Positions 12,972 to 23,848 of a stretch of 64,000 nt of DNA are shown here, piece by piece. A program made the translations under genes and the position numbers. Position 1 is the first letter of the stretch, and the number at the start of each line of letters is the position of its first letter. Below the pieces are notes generated by a model that worked only from the letters and a program-made list of their open reading frames with translations, ran no database searches and was not told the DNA's origin. This DNA comes from Daphnia carinata. Its lineage: Eukaryota > Arthropoda > Branchiopoda > Diplostraca > Daphniidae. The stretch spans positions 8,678,971 through 8,742,970 of the forward strand of contig NC_081333.1 in the NCBI RefSeq assembly GCF_022539665.2. Reading direction: 5' to 3'.

Positions 12972-14370
12972 ATGGATAAGATAATACAACAAAAGGGTGG
13001 TAAGTATAAACATTATTATATTGGTTTTCACTTATTAATTATTGTTTATTAGATCAAATTATGAAGCTGCAGGCGCAATTATTGGAACAACACAAAATAT
13101 TAGATAACAGCAAAGCTAAGGATGGTAAGGCCTAATACATAATGATTCTATTTATTTGCTTTTATTCATTTGTGTTTTGTAGCTCAAATTTTGAGTCTAC
13201 AAGCTCAGCTAGGGGAAAAGAACAAATTGGAACGGAACAGTTTCCAAACAGTGAAGGAGGTTTTTCCAATTCATCCCTAACTGAACATGAGGATGAATTG
13301 GCATTAGGCGAACACAGTCAGGTACCTAAAGTTTTCAAATAAGAATTCAAAATAAGTATAGAATTTTAACAAACAATTATTTATTGTTTAGTTATTCAGT
13401 TTACCACCTGACAGTGTGTTAAAGTTAAATTCTGTTAGTGCTGCACTAAACGAATTGTTAGTAATAAGTCCATGCAGCGAAGGAAGTGAACAATTGTGGG
13501 ACCGTATTTGGGCCGAAAATGGGTGCGGTACGGAAACCAAGATATGGCACAAGTTCAACATAAAACATGAATTAGGTACTTTTTGGTTTTTTGTCTATCG
13601 AACAAGTATTTTTAATGCTATTACTTTGCATTCACAGAATTTTAGTGGGGGATCAAGTCAAGTCTGGAAGTGTTACAGGATGGAAGAGTGAGCCTACAGT
13701 TGAAAAACACTGAAAGTGCATTACCATTAAGGTATGAGGTAAATTAATAGAGTATGCAAATTGTCTAATGACAAGTACCATCTTGTGTGAATGAATCCTG
13801 TGTAACAGCAATCCTTTATAGTTCTGTCACAGCTAGAAGCCTCAAATAATTCTGCTTCTCTTGCTAAAGAACAACTTGTGCTTTACGTTCAGTGTGTTGG
13901 GGAAACTGGGTACTTAAATGGCCCTAAAGATGTTTTAATTTTGCTGCCATTGCAGAGATGAACATCATAATGGACTCTTTAGGTATGAAAGGATTTTTCT
14001 TCAAATAATTTTGAATTTATGACGAAGAATTTCTCCTCCTTTTTGCCAACCAGGTCTAATCTACCAAAAAAAATTTTATCCAATAGGAAAGGATTTTCAT
14101 GTACTGGGAACACAACTATCAACAATGCAACATTGTACAGGTGCTAGTTTATCATTCAAGAGCCTTATACAATGATGTTAATCTGCAATTTGTATGTCCT
14201 TCCCCAAGCTTCCACCAGAAGTTGAATCTATGAGTCATGTAAGTTACATGATCAACAGTTGATATGTTTAACGGTGTTGTTTTTCTTTTCTCAATATAGG
14301 TTAATAGTAACATTGGATCTGAAAAAATTCTTGGTTGGGGCAAGACACTGAATAAATTGTATTGATTGGA
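12972..14370 (+). pseudogene. Broken multi-exon gene, left palindrome copy
   Basis: Starting at ATG 12972 (MDKIIQQKG), exons separated by short GT-AG introns encode a coiled coil in which the motif QIMKLQAQL/QILSLQAQL repeats in consecutive exons. Next come an exon near 13392-13575 (SVSAALNELL, DRIWAENGCG) and one near 13808-13962 (SQLEASNNSAS, GETGYLNGPKD). Relative to the right copy this one has lost a base in exon 3, giving a stop (PIHP*) where the right copy stays open. A final piece reads VNSNIGSEKILGW near 14305. I do not recognise the family; it could be a lineage-specific gene or a transposon cargo. Confidence 0.5.
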
Positions 14371-14436
14371 TGGATGACATGACATTTCTATACTTAATTC
14401 GGATTCCCCAGACGGTATTTGATATTAAAAAAATTG

Positions 14437-14795
14437 AAGTGCATATCTGGGCTCCCTTCTTTTCTGAAGCCCCGTTTCCCCTTGACTCGTAATAAGCCCG
14501 TAGGGGGTCATGCCCCTACTGTACGGTATATATAAAAACAACATATACCGAGGTTTGGAGGGCTCTGGCCGGAAAGGGGACGTGGATGTCCGCTTAGTCC
14601 GATGATGTGTTCACGGAGGGCTCTGTGGCTGCCCACAAATCCGAACTAAAGGTTAATCGCTCCTGTAAAAATGTTCCAAATCTTCAGCTCTTCTTCCGGC
14701 TTCTCTTAGCCAATCACCGGGTAATCTCCCCGGTGGGTCAACAAGGCAGTGTCTCCCCCTGCCTGGGTTGACGGCAACTTTTGAAAGGGCTATTG
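14437..14795 (+). repeat. 350-bp hairpin-rich repeat, copy A2
   Basis: Same sequence and orientation as copy A1 about 2 kb upstream, with a few substitutions and a small insertion (TTCTGAAGCCCC) near its start. It sits immediately downstream of the broken gene in the left arm. Confidence 0.8.
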
Positions 14796-15026
14796 TGCCT
14801 TTTTAAAGTTGCAAAAATAATTGTAATGTGCAGAGAATTGTCAATAAATTTTTTTTTATAAAATTTTTTTGCAAATTTTGTTTCTTTCACTGTCTGTGTT
14901 CACACATTACATTTATCATCTTTTTTTTATTTAGCTTTCTCAATTCTCCTTTATTGTTTATGCCACGTTTAATGGCAAGCATTGTTTCCTGTAAGCATAG
15001 TTTATCTGTATGCATTCAATTATTAT

Positions 15027-15095
15027 CTAGGGATCGAACCCTAGATGTTCGGCATTCCGCGCCGATGCTTTACCAATGAGCCATGAATCATATGA
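15027..15095 (-). other. tRNA-like sequence 1 (degenerate)
   Basis: On the minus strand there is an A-box-like TGGCTCATTGGTA, a 5-bp anticodon-like stem (TCGGC/GCCGA) and a B-box GGGTTCGATCCC. No matching acceptor stem is visible and the base before the anticodon is C instead of T, so this is a tRNA relic or SINE head and not a working tRNA. Confidence 0.5.
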
Positions 15096-15204
15096 TGTCA
15101 AGTTGGCTTTTTTCTAGTCACTTGCGGACTTGCATTTACACTTTGAATAAAACTGAAATGCAATACTGCAATATTATTTTCTCCATTTAGATGTAGATTT
15201 TTAT

Positions 15205-15285
15205 ACATCTAGTAAGGTTTGAACCCAGGGTAGCAGTTATCGCAGCTGAATGCTCTACCACAGAGCCATGGACATTATAAAAACA
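15205..15285 (-). other. tRNA-like sequence 2 (degenerate)
   Basis: The minus strand carries TGGCTCTGTGGTAGAGC (A-box-like) and GGGTTCAAACC (B-box-like) at tRNA spacing. The anticodon arm and acceptor stem do not pair well. It resembles the other two tRNA-like sequences in the spacer. Confidence 0.45.
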
Positions 15286-15364
15286 ATACAAAGATAAACA
15301 TATAGTTGTGAAAGACTGCATAAACATCCTAGACGATAACATATGATATGCGATAATAAAAAAT

Positions 15365-15440
15365 TTAGATATATCTCGTGGCTCAATGTTAGAGCATCGG
15401 CGTTGCACGCTGAATGTCTGAGGATCGATTCCCATGCTAG
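15365..15440 (+). other. tRNA-like sequence 3 (degenerate, Ala-TGC-like)
   Basis: The plus strand has TGGCTCAATGTTAGAGC, a 5-bp anticodon stem (TCGGC/GCTGA) around loop GTTGCAC (anticodon TGC, as in tRNA-Ala), and GGATCGATTCC as a B-box. The acceptor stem is not evident, so it is probably not functional. Confidence 0.45.
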
Positions 15441-15749
15441 TAAAACAATATACAAATACAAAATTACTTCAGAAAATATCGAGATATATCACGTTGTTCG
15501 TTGTCTAAGTTCATGAATTCAAAAAGTGTAATAAATAATAATTGAATACTTCCAGATAAACGATACAATGGTGGCAAAAACAATAAAATTGAATTGCGTG
15601 AGCTGAATAAAAAAAAAAGTTGATAAATGTAATGTGTGAACACAGACAATGAAGGAAACAAATTTTGAAAAAATATTTTATAAAAAAAAATTTATTGACA
15701 ATTCTCTGCACATTACAATTATTTTTGCAACTTTAAAAAGGCACAATAG

Positions 15750-16102
15750 CCCTTTCAAAAGTTGCCGTCAACCCAGGCAGGGGGAGACACTGCCTTGTTG
15801 ACCCACCGGGGAGATTACCCGGTGATTGGCTAAGAGAAGCCGGAAGAAGAGCTGAAGATTTGGAACATTTTTACAGGAGCGATTAACCTTTAGTTCGGAT
15901 TTGTGGGCAGCCACAGAGCCCTCCGTGAACACATCATCGGACTAAGCGGCACCCCACGTCCCCTTTCCGGCCAGAGCCCTCCAAACCTCGGTATATGTTG
16001 TTTTTATATATACCGTACAGTAGGGGCATGACCCCCTACGGGCTTATTACGAGTCAAGGGGAAACGGGGCTTCAGAAAAGAAGGGAGCCCAGATATGCAC
16101 TT
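15750..16102 (-). repeat. 350-bp hairpin-rich repeat, copy A3
   Basis: Inverted copy of A1 and A2 within the right arm, nearly identical to A2. It has a small local change near 15950 (GGCACCCC where the others read GGAC/GACA-type sequence). Confidence 0.8.
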
Positions 16103-16153
16103 CAATTTTTTTAATATCAAATACCGTCTGGGAAATCCGAATTAAGTATAGAA

Positions 16154-17566
16154 ATGTCATGTCATCCATCCAATCAATACAATTTATTCAGTGTCTTGCC
16201 CCAACCAAGAATTTTTTCAGATCCAATGTTACTATTAACCTATATTGAGAAAAGAAAAACAACACCGTTAAACATATCAACTGTTGATCATGTAACTTAC
16301 ATGACTCATAGATTCAACTTCTGGTGGAAGCTTGGGGAAGGACATACAAATTGCAGATTAACATCATTGTATAAGGCTCTTGAATGATAAACTAGCACCT
16401 GTACAATGTTGCATTGTTGATAGTTGTGTTCCCAGTACATGAAAATCCTTTCCTATTGGATAAAATTTTTTTGGTAGATTAGACCTGGTTGGCAAAAAGG
16501 AGGAGAAATTCTTCGTCATAAATTCAAAATTATTTGAAGAAAAATCCTTTCATACCTAAAGAGTCCATGTATGATGTTCATCTCTGCAATGGCAGCAAAA
16601 TTAAAACATCTTTAGGGCCATTTAAGTACCCAGTTTCCCCAACACTCTGAACGTAAAGGACAAGTTGTTCTTTAGACAGAGAAGCAGAATTATCTGAGGT
16701 TTCTAGCTGTGACAGAACTATAAAGGATTGCTGTTGTACTGGATTTATTAACACAAGATGGTACTTCTCATTAGACAATGTGCATACTCTATTACTTTAC
16801 CTCATACCTTAATGGTAATGCACTCTGTGTTTTTTCATCTGTAGGCTGACTCTTCCATCCTGTAACACTTCCAGACTTGATTTGATCCCCCATTAAATTC
16901 TGTGAATGCAAAATAATAGCATTAAAAATACTTTTTCAATAGACATAAAACCGAAAAGTACCTAATCCATGTTTCATATTGAACTTGTGCCATATCTTGG
17001 TTTCCGTACCGCACCCATTTTCAGCCCAAATACGGTCCCACAATTGTTCACTTCCTTCACTGCATGGGCTTATTACTAACGATTCTTTTTGTGCAGCACT
17101 AACAGAATTTAAATTTAACACACTGTCAGGTGGTAGACTGAATAACTAAACAATAAATAATTGTTTGTTAAAATTCTATACTTATTTTGAATTCTTATTT
17201 GAAAAGTTTAGGTACCTGACTGTGTTCGCCTAATGCCAATTGATCCTCATGTTCAGTTAGGTTTGAGTTTGGAAAAACCTCCTTCACCGTTTGGAAACTG
17301 TTCCGTTCCAATTTGTTCTTTTCCCCTAGCTGAGCTTGTAGACTCAAAAATTTGAGCTACAAAACACGAATGAATAAAAGCAAATAAATAGAATCATTAC
17401 GTATTAGGCCTACCATCCTTAGCTTCGTTGTTATCTAATATTTTGTGTTGTTCCAATAACTGGGCCTGCAGCTTCATAATTTGATCTAATAAACAATAAT
17501 TAATAATTGAAAACCAATATAATAATGTTTATACTTACCATTTTTTTGTTTTATTATCTTATCCAT
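16154..17566 (-). pseudogene. Broken multi-exon gene, right palindrome copy
   Basis: Mirror copy of the left gene, starting with ATG at 17566 (MDKIIKQKN). It keeps the exon-3 frame that the left copy has lost near PNSNLTEHEDQ, but has an extra T in the run after CAAAT, which shifts the same exon. The later exon (SQLETSDNSASLSKEQ, GPKDVLILLPLQR) is open. Each arm thus carries a different single-base lesion in exon 3. The family is unknown. Confidence 0.5.
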
Positions 17567-18059
17567 TTTTCAATTGTTCCTCCAGCCACGCGTTGTTCTC
17601 CAGCCACGCTACTCAATTAACTGCTAATGGGATACAATTAACTGAAATTGCTTACATGCCTGTAATAACGAAACCGACTGATAGATGGCTACGGGTAGAA
17701 AAAAGAGAAAAAAGTGCGATTTTTTTTTTTTTTTTTCCGCCATTTTTTTTTTTTTTTAATGTAAAACGGATTGCCATATTTATAACTTTACCTTCTAATG
17801 TTTTTTTTTTCAATACGTGCTCTGTGATATTGGTATTCGTTGCAACTGGAATATGCCACTTTTCGGCGTAACTACAATAGCGTAAATCAGAAGCATTGCT
17901 CAACGCTGTCGTTACTCCAGGGAAGCCAACATAGCAACACGATTCAAAGAGACGCATTTATAGTTATTGCAATTATATAGCTGTTCTAATAAATATAATT
18001 CAGCTATCGCAATGATATTTTAAAAAATGATACGAAAATAATGAAACACCTTCAACATT

Positions 18060-20029
18060 TTACGATTCAAATAGCAATAACAAAAAATCAACTATCATTT
18101 GGCGAAAGGGACGTCGGGAATGCCCCTGTTCTGGTGTTGGGGTAACTGGGAGTTGATCGTGATCAAAGCGCTTTGATCTCATACGACCGAACAATCGTCG
18201 TACCGAGCCACTCCTAACCAACGACCTTCTCATCCATTCTGGCTTCCTAATACGTGTTCTTCCAGTTGATTTGACAGCATCTGAGCTTGATCCAAAAAGG
18301 TTGTCTATTGAACTATTACCTAGCTGACGGGTGCTCGTTTTCAGATGCGGTGAAAGCTGACAAGGGACCATGGGGTTGGCCTCTTCTTCTTCTTGTGCAA
18401 AGGGATCTTCGTCGCTGACGTGCCTTTTCGAACTGGAAGCTAAAGCAGCACTGCTCGTGAAACCTGGCGGAGTTTCGGTAGGGTGTTCATCATCGATCAG
18501 CAGATCCTTTTGCAATACTTGAGTTTCTGAGTCGATAAATTCTATAGCTTCTTCAAACTCATTCGGAACAAACGGCAACGGGAAATTTGCAGGATTAGTC
18601 ACGGGCAATTTCTCCTCTAGATCAGCTCCTGTTTCGTCTTCTTCATCGGTGGGTTCCAGAGCTTCATTAATGGTATCAATTTGTAAACTAATTAAGTCAG
18701 CTTTTTTTACTGACTCTGTTTCGCTTGCGTCCAACAAATCTGAAGTTATACAGATTTCGCCTTGCTGGACAGAGGAAAATTTTTCGAGTTGAATGGGCGT
18801 CTCTAATCGATCAACCATTTCAGGACTGTTTTCTTGATCACCGGGCGTGGAGAATTCCCTTTCTTTTTCAACATCCCGCTGATTAATCTTAGCTTCTTGT
18901 ATTTGAATGTTCATCTCTAAAACGCTTTCTTCTATTCTTTCGATGTCTTCGTTAATATCCGCTTCGGTCACTGATAAGCTGGTTCTCTCAATATCAAAAT
19001 CGTCCATTACAGCGACTGACACAATATTTTCTGTTTCACTTGGTTGAACGTTTTCCCCACTGATTTCTACGCCGTTCTTCTGGTCTTCCTTATCGGCCAT
19101 CACCTTTAGCTCAATGTTATACTCTAGGGCTTCCTTTTTGGCATCACTTTCCAATACACGAAGATCCGTCGAGCTCTCGGATTCTGGAATTGGAATCGCT
19201 TCCTCCGATTCTTCCGGGTTAACCGTTTCACGATTTTCTTCACTCAATCTTCTCACGGCAAAGAGCGCGGTAGGCATACTTTCTTCTACAGGGTCATTAT
19301 CAGTTGTCTCCCCTAGTTTGATGTTCATTCCTAAAATTTTTTCATTATCTGCCTCGGTTTGGGCGTAAATAAAGCCATATGCGGCAGAGTCTTCATTTGA
19401 TGTTTCGATTTCAGTTGCATTATCAAGATCTCTAGTGCCGTTGAATTGCATCTTTTGTTCTCGAGTACGTTCGTGAATTTGCAGAGAATCTTCTTGAAGT
19501 TTTTCATGGTCATCAGTTTCCTCAAGCGTATAGTATGCAAGTGCTATGTTGGGCTCACTTTCTATTTCAGTTTCAATAGGTATCCGACTGTCCTCAGCCC
19601 CGAGGGCAACACTCGTCCCAATTTCAACTTCTTTCAGTGACCGTGACCGGTTTTCGGCAACCTCGTCAGAAACATCGCTTGTAGTTTCTTCTTTGTCTGA
19701 TTCATTTACAGAGATAGGATCTTCAAAAACATTAACGGGAATCAGAACGCCCGCTTTGTCTTCGATCCCCCTATAGAACAAAGCAGGATAAGGATGAAAT
19801 ATCAATCGCGTAAATAATGACTGTAACATGAAGTGTATAAGTATAAAGAAGAAAAAAACATTTCAAGGCTACTCTCACAAGGCACAAACTTTAAAATCTA
19901 TCAGTGCGCAGGACCGAATCGAATTAATTACAAAAAACCCTTTAAAGACCACTGTTAAACTGGAATATTTTCAAAACTTAATTAAAAAATTACCAAGTAC
20001 CTTTGTTCTAGTCCGACAGCAGAATCCAT
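18060..20029 (-). CDS. Acidic protein, shortened paralogue of copy 1 (copy 2)
   Basis: A 29-nt first coding exon (20029-20001, MDSAVGLEQ plus two bases) joins at the same phase as in copy 1 to a long exon from 19770 to the stop at 18060, giving 579 residues. The long exon is Glu/Asp-rich and ends with KPEWMRRSLVRSGSVRRLF and SKRFDHDQLPV, clearly homologous to copy 1. It then diverges and stops: copy 1's second basic block, Pro/Thr region and 60-residue final exon are absent. The palindrome lies directly downstream, so its arrival may have cost the 3' end. The frame is intact for 570 codons, so the gene may still be expressed. Divergently placed from CCDC22. Confidence 0.75.
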
Positions 20030-20749
20030 TTTTTTTCTCTCGCAGGGAACGCGAACATACGTCGGATGTATAGGTCAATCCAAGGACGGACTCTTTTTCT
20101 TTCCCTCTTCCTAGAACTGGTACGCGAAACGTCCGGTCAGACTAACTTTTACCTGAACTGTCAAATCGAGAAAAGCATTCCACAGTCTCCAATGGAAATT
20201 CACAATCAATGAGAAAGTAAGTTAAATCAGCCTCAAAGTATTATAGACCTTCGTTTAACTTCATCCAGCACGTATGGTTGTTCAAACAACTGTGAAATGA
20301 AATAAACCTCCGCTCACAGGAAGGTTGAATCACACCAGAAATACCTCAAATTGTGCCGCAGGCTGTGATCGGCAACATGCAGTGCTCCGCTCTTACTGAC
20401 TTCAACTAGAGTTTCACCACCGACCAGGCATATTATAAACACATTCACTCGAATGACATTTTCGATTCCAATATTCGATTCCTATATAAAATGTCTCCTA
20501 AAACAGCAATATATTTAGTGCTAATTGACCACATTATAACTGCATTTTCCTTTATTTTTCCTTAACTTTTTCCAAAAAGTTCAAAACGTAAACTTCTTTC
20601 AACAAAACGTCATCGGTCTGGCAATTACATTTCTTCATCACAGATGTCGTTTGTTTACATTTTTGTATATTGAAAATAAATTGCAATTTCTTGAGAATTT
20701 TTTTAAGCTAAAGGCTCAGAAGCTAATTGAAATATCCTCTACTGCAAAC
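20030..20749. other. Divergent promoter region, copy 2 / CCDC22
   Basis: About 720 bp separates the start codons of the two divergent genes. AGGTCAATCCAAGG near 20070 resembles the sequence upstream of copy 1 (near 6055). No coding sequence is visible. Confidence 0.45.
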
Positions 20750-23141
20750 ATGGAAGAAACTGATGGAATTATAATTGAGACTCTTCGCAAAATTGGATGG
20801 TGAGTAAATAATTCTAACCAATTATGAATGGTTTTTAATTTTACTTACCTATTTCTGAAGTGATATTGAAGATGACATCTCATCACTCGCACATTTTACA
20901 ACAGAAATTGTGATTGAGGGTGTTGTTAAGTGCCTTTTATCCATCCAGCCAGATTTACAACTCAACTCTAAAATGCCACCAAATCTCCCAGCTCGTTATA
21001 AACTATGCATGGAAATAGCAAAGGCTTGCAAGGTGTTTGAAATAAAATGTTCAAACATTGGATGTCATTTTAGTTGGAGTTTCCCAATTTCAGGATGTTG
21101 CAGGTTACAAAGGAGATCTTGGATATGAAACATTTTTACATGGTAGCCAGGCTGAAATTAGAAATGTGTTTGCCATTCTCATACAAAAACTACCTAAAGT
21201 GAATGAACAACCAATATCAGACTCTGTTGTGGGTAAACCTCAATTTCCAAAATAAAAAAATTATTTGGTTTAACTAATTGAATTGATTCAGATCCCTTTG
21301 CATATACCATGGGGAAAATACAGAATGATATTCTAAGACAACTTCATCAACCATGGTTGCCTTACTTTTGTAACCCTTCAAGTGATAATAGTTTTCCTTT
21401 CCTCTCAACTGATCTACCAAAAGGTTTTATGTTTTTTTACTATACTATAAATGTTTTTTAAATTAAATGTGAATATTATCTTAAAATTTGTACCAGTTGT
21501 CAACACAAGTGGCAGACACCATTTGCTAAAGCTGTCATCAGTACCCACCATTCACTTAATACCATCTTTAATAGAAACACACATTTCAGAGTTGGCAGCC
21601 GACAAATACCAATATAAGGTTTCCCTTGTTTCTCCATTTTTAGTTGGCTTTCAAACACTTTTTTTATTTCATCTCTTTTAGTTCCCACTTGAGAAAGGCA
21701 GAAATTTCAAAAGGGAACCGGAATTTCTTCCGCCTGCACAGAGCTCAAGGTTTTCTCTGGTTCGCTTACTGAATTTTACGGTTGGTTTTTTTTTTTTTTT
21801 TTTTTACTAGAAGCAGCTGCAAAATATTTTAAAGACAAATGTATATGTGCCCCCATTCTTATAGGATATCGATAAGAAAAAGAAAAAACCTCAACCACCT
21901 CCAAAACCTTTACATTTGGGTGGAGCACCAAAAACCGAGGACCATCCTACTATAGAAGAGCAATGCCAACAACTAAATATCGTCATCGAGAACCACGAAC
22001 GCGACCTACAGTTACGACAAGAAGAGCTCGCCAATGCAACGGAAGAAGTTGCCAACCTAAAATGCATTATCCAGTGTAAAGAGGCCGAGCAAGATGCTCT
22101 ACGAAGAGAGTTAGATAGACAGGAAAAGCTACACGCTCTTCTTCCAGATGCACCGGTGCACTTGGATCGTATGAAATCTCTTCTGGAATCAAACAAAGAA
22201 AAAATTGCGGCACTCGAAGAACAGTGGTCACGAATTAAAAAACCTTTGGAAGTTGAGTACCAGAGATGCCTTCAGGTTCAAGAAAACGTATTCCTCTTTT
22301 TCATCTACGATTTTGGTTCTCTAATTTGGGTAGCAATTCCCCTTCTCAAAATTTTTTTTTTCTCTCCCTAGAGCGTAGCAGAGAAGTTGAAAGCTGCGCT
22401 GGAGAAAACAGTGCTGTCTTTAAGGCAAGTCGTCAAGGAAATTCGTACGAAAGAAGACGCTATAGAGAAGCTACAAACCCATATCGAATCTATGCCTTCG
22501 TCGGTCTTGACAAGGTAACCGAAAATATTTGAAATCAAGTGACACAAAAGCTCTTTCTACGTTTTTTTTTCTTTCAATAGAACATTCTACACCCAGAGAA
22601 TACTGAGTATCGTGGCAAATGTCAAAAAGCAAAATGAGGAAATGCATCGGGTGCTCGAGGATGTGAAAAGTGTACAGCGTGAAATTAATTCGATACAAGG
22701 AAAAGTTGAGCGCACTTTCACTGTAACGGATGAAATAATATTTCGGGTAAGCGAGTCGTTAACTGTCATTTTTAAAAACGTTCCTGAGACTATCTTTATT
22801 ATGTACTCTTCCTCTTTGTTAGATGGCCAAGTCGGATGAGGCGGCGAGACGGATATACAAGTTTTTAATTTCCCTGCAGACAGATTGCTCTGATATCCAA
22901 AGACTAGTAAAAGAATCTGGCAACTTGTCACGGGAGATCAAAGATTTGGAAGAGCAAGTATGTTCATCTATTTGGATGTTTGCCATACTCATTAAAGTAA
23001 ATTTTGCAATATAATTAGGCCGAAACCGAGTTACGACGTAACATCGTTCCCAAACTTAGACAACTACAAATAGATCTCGAACAGATACGACAGGAGAACC
23101 GAATTTTGGAAGAAAGAGTTAATAATGGTGGGAAACTCTGA
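20750..23141 (+). CDS. CCDC22: CCDC22, coiled-coil domain-containing protein 22
   Basis: Eleven exons (20750-20799, 20861-21032, 21094-21232, 21292-21423, 21497-21618, 21682-21780, 21865-22287, 22372-22514, 22581-22746, 22823-22957, 23019-23141) give 567 residues; human CCDC22 has 627. The N-terminus is the NDC80/NUF2-like calponin-homology fold (AHFTTEIVIEGVVKCLL, LGYETFLHGS), a KKKKKP linker follows, and the C-terminal half is coiled coil with the family's best-conserved block (YTQRILSIVANVKKQNEEM, FTVTDEIIFR, REIKDLEEQ). In animals CCDC22 with CCDC93 and COMMD proteins forms the CCC complex, which works with retriever and WASH in endosomal recycling and also affects NF-kB signalling. All intron phases agree. 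Identification is very secure. Confidence 0.95.
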
Positions 23142-23848
23142 GTGGAACAGTTAATCATTCCAGTTTTAAGGCTACCGTGTCTATCGAAGTCGCTCTCACC
23201 CTTCTCGCTATACAACGTTATTGAAGTTCAAAGGAGGCCATGTGAACAACAAAAAAATTTTGCTGTCAACAAAGCTCTCCATTTCTTGTTTGATTTGTCA
23301 GATATCAAACAAGAATTGGATGTTGAAGCTCTGGAGGATAACTTTTCTTTTTTGCCTTTGTCTTGTATTGGAACACTGGAAGCATTAGGCAAAATAAAAG
23401 CAAAGATATTGAACTAAAATTGGTCTAAGCCTGTCATGGGGGTTTAATGTAAAAGACGCAAAGCTCTACGGTATTATCAACGCGCAATGTAATGAAAATG
23501 TTTGGACGTTTGAAAGATTATTAGGTTATTCATCCTGCTGTATCGTGGACATAGCCGCAGTTGAACTAATGCTGTTGGTCATGCTGTTAAACGTACCTAG
23601 TACGTCGCCAATTCAACGAACGATTTACATTATCACGGACTTAATTTCTGCTTTTGTTCTACCAATGTCCCTTTGATTAGGCACCTTTTCTATTTTTGGC
23701 AGTTTAGACTTTTTAGAAATTCTAACGACAATAATTCGCAAAACTGGTTTTTGCTACGTAAAATTTTACGATGAAAACTTAACCTTAGAGAACAACTAAC
23801 AAAAACCATGCAAAACTGATAAATCAAAATAAACTTAGCTTGTTTGCA
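23142..23848. other. CCDC22 3' UTR and convergent spacer to the formin
   Basis: The 3' UTR of CCDC22 probably ends just after the AATAAA at 23393-23398. The rest, to the formin stop at 23849, shows no coding features. Confidence 0.5.
23393..23398 (+). terminator. Polyadenylation signal of CCDC22
   Basis: AATAAA about 250 bases after the CCDC22 stop codon. Confidence 0.55.

Larger units (their letters stand above)
12763..15027 (+). repeat. Left arm of ~5-kb palindrome
   Basis: This sequence recurs in reverse complement at about 15533-17778; paired positions sum to about 30539. Matches run from TATGGCAATCCG at the outer edge to TATTCAATTATT/CATTCAATTATT at the inner edge, with single-base differences, small indels and length changes in homopolymers. 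It carries one copy of a broken gene and repeat copy A2. Confidence 0.85.
15028..15532. other. Palindrome spacer
   Basis: Unpaired ~505-bp centre of the palindrome. It contains three tRNA-like sequences in mixed orientation and no gene. Confidence 0.6.
15533..17778 (-). repeat. Right arm of ~5-kb palindrome
   Basis: Reverse complement of 12763-15027. The outer edge (CGGATTGCCATA) and inner edge are more diverged than the middle. It includes a second copy of the broken gene and repeat copy A3. It lies between the truncated paralogue at 18060-20029 and the left arm. Confidence 0.85.

Noticed and set aside
14152-14385. 77-codon antisense frame repeated identically at 16154-16387
   Set aside because: It runs antisense to spliced exons of the duplicated gene; identity reflects the palindrome and not a separate gene.
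12407-14795. LTR retrotransposon bounded by the direct 350-bp repeats
   Set aside because: The interval has an intron-bearing gene and no gag, protease or reverse transcriptase; the repeats also lack TG...CA ends.
15027-15440. Functional tRNA genes
   Set aside because: A- and B-box-like motifs are present but acceptor stems do not pair, and anticodon loops are abnormal in two of three.
21781-21864. Alternative early donor in CCDC22 exon 6 (after 21749)
   Set aside because: It leaves the wrong phase for the next exon; the donor after 21780 keeps the frame.
23142-23417. 91-codon frame after CCDC22
   Set aside because: It starts without ATG right after the CCDC22 stop and ends at that gene's likely AATAAA, so it is best read as 3' UTR.
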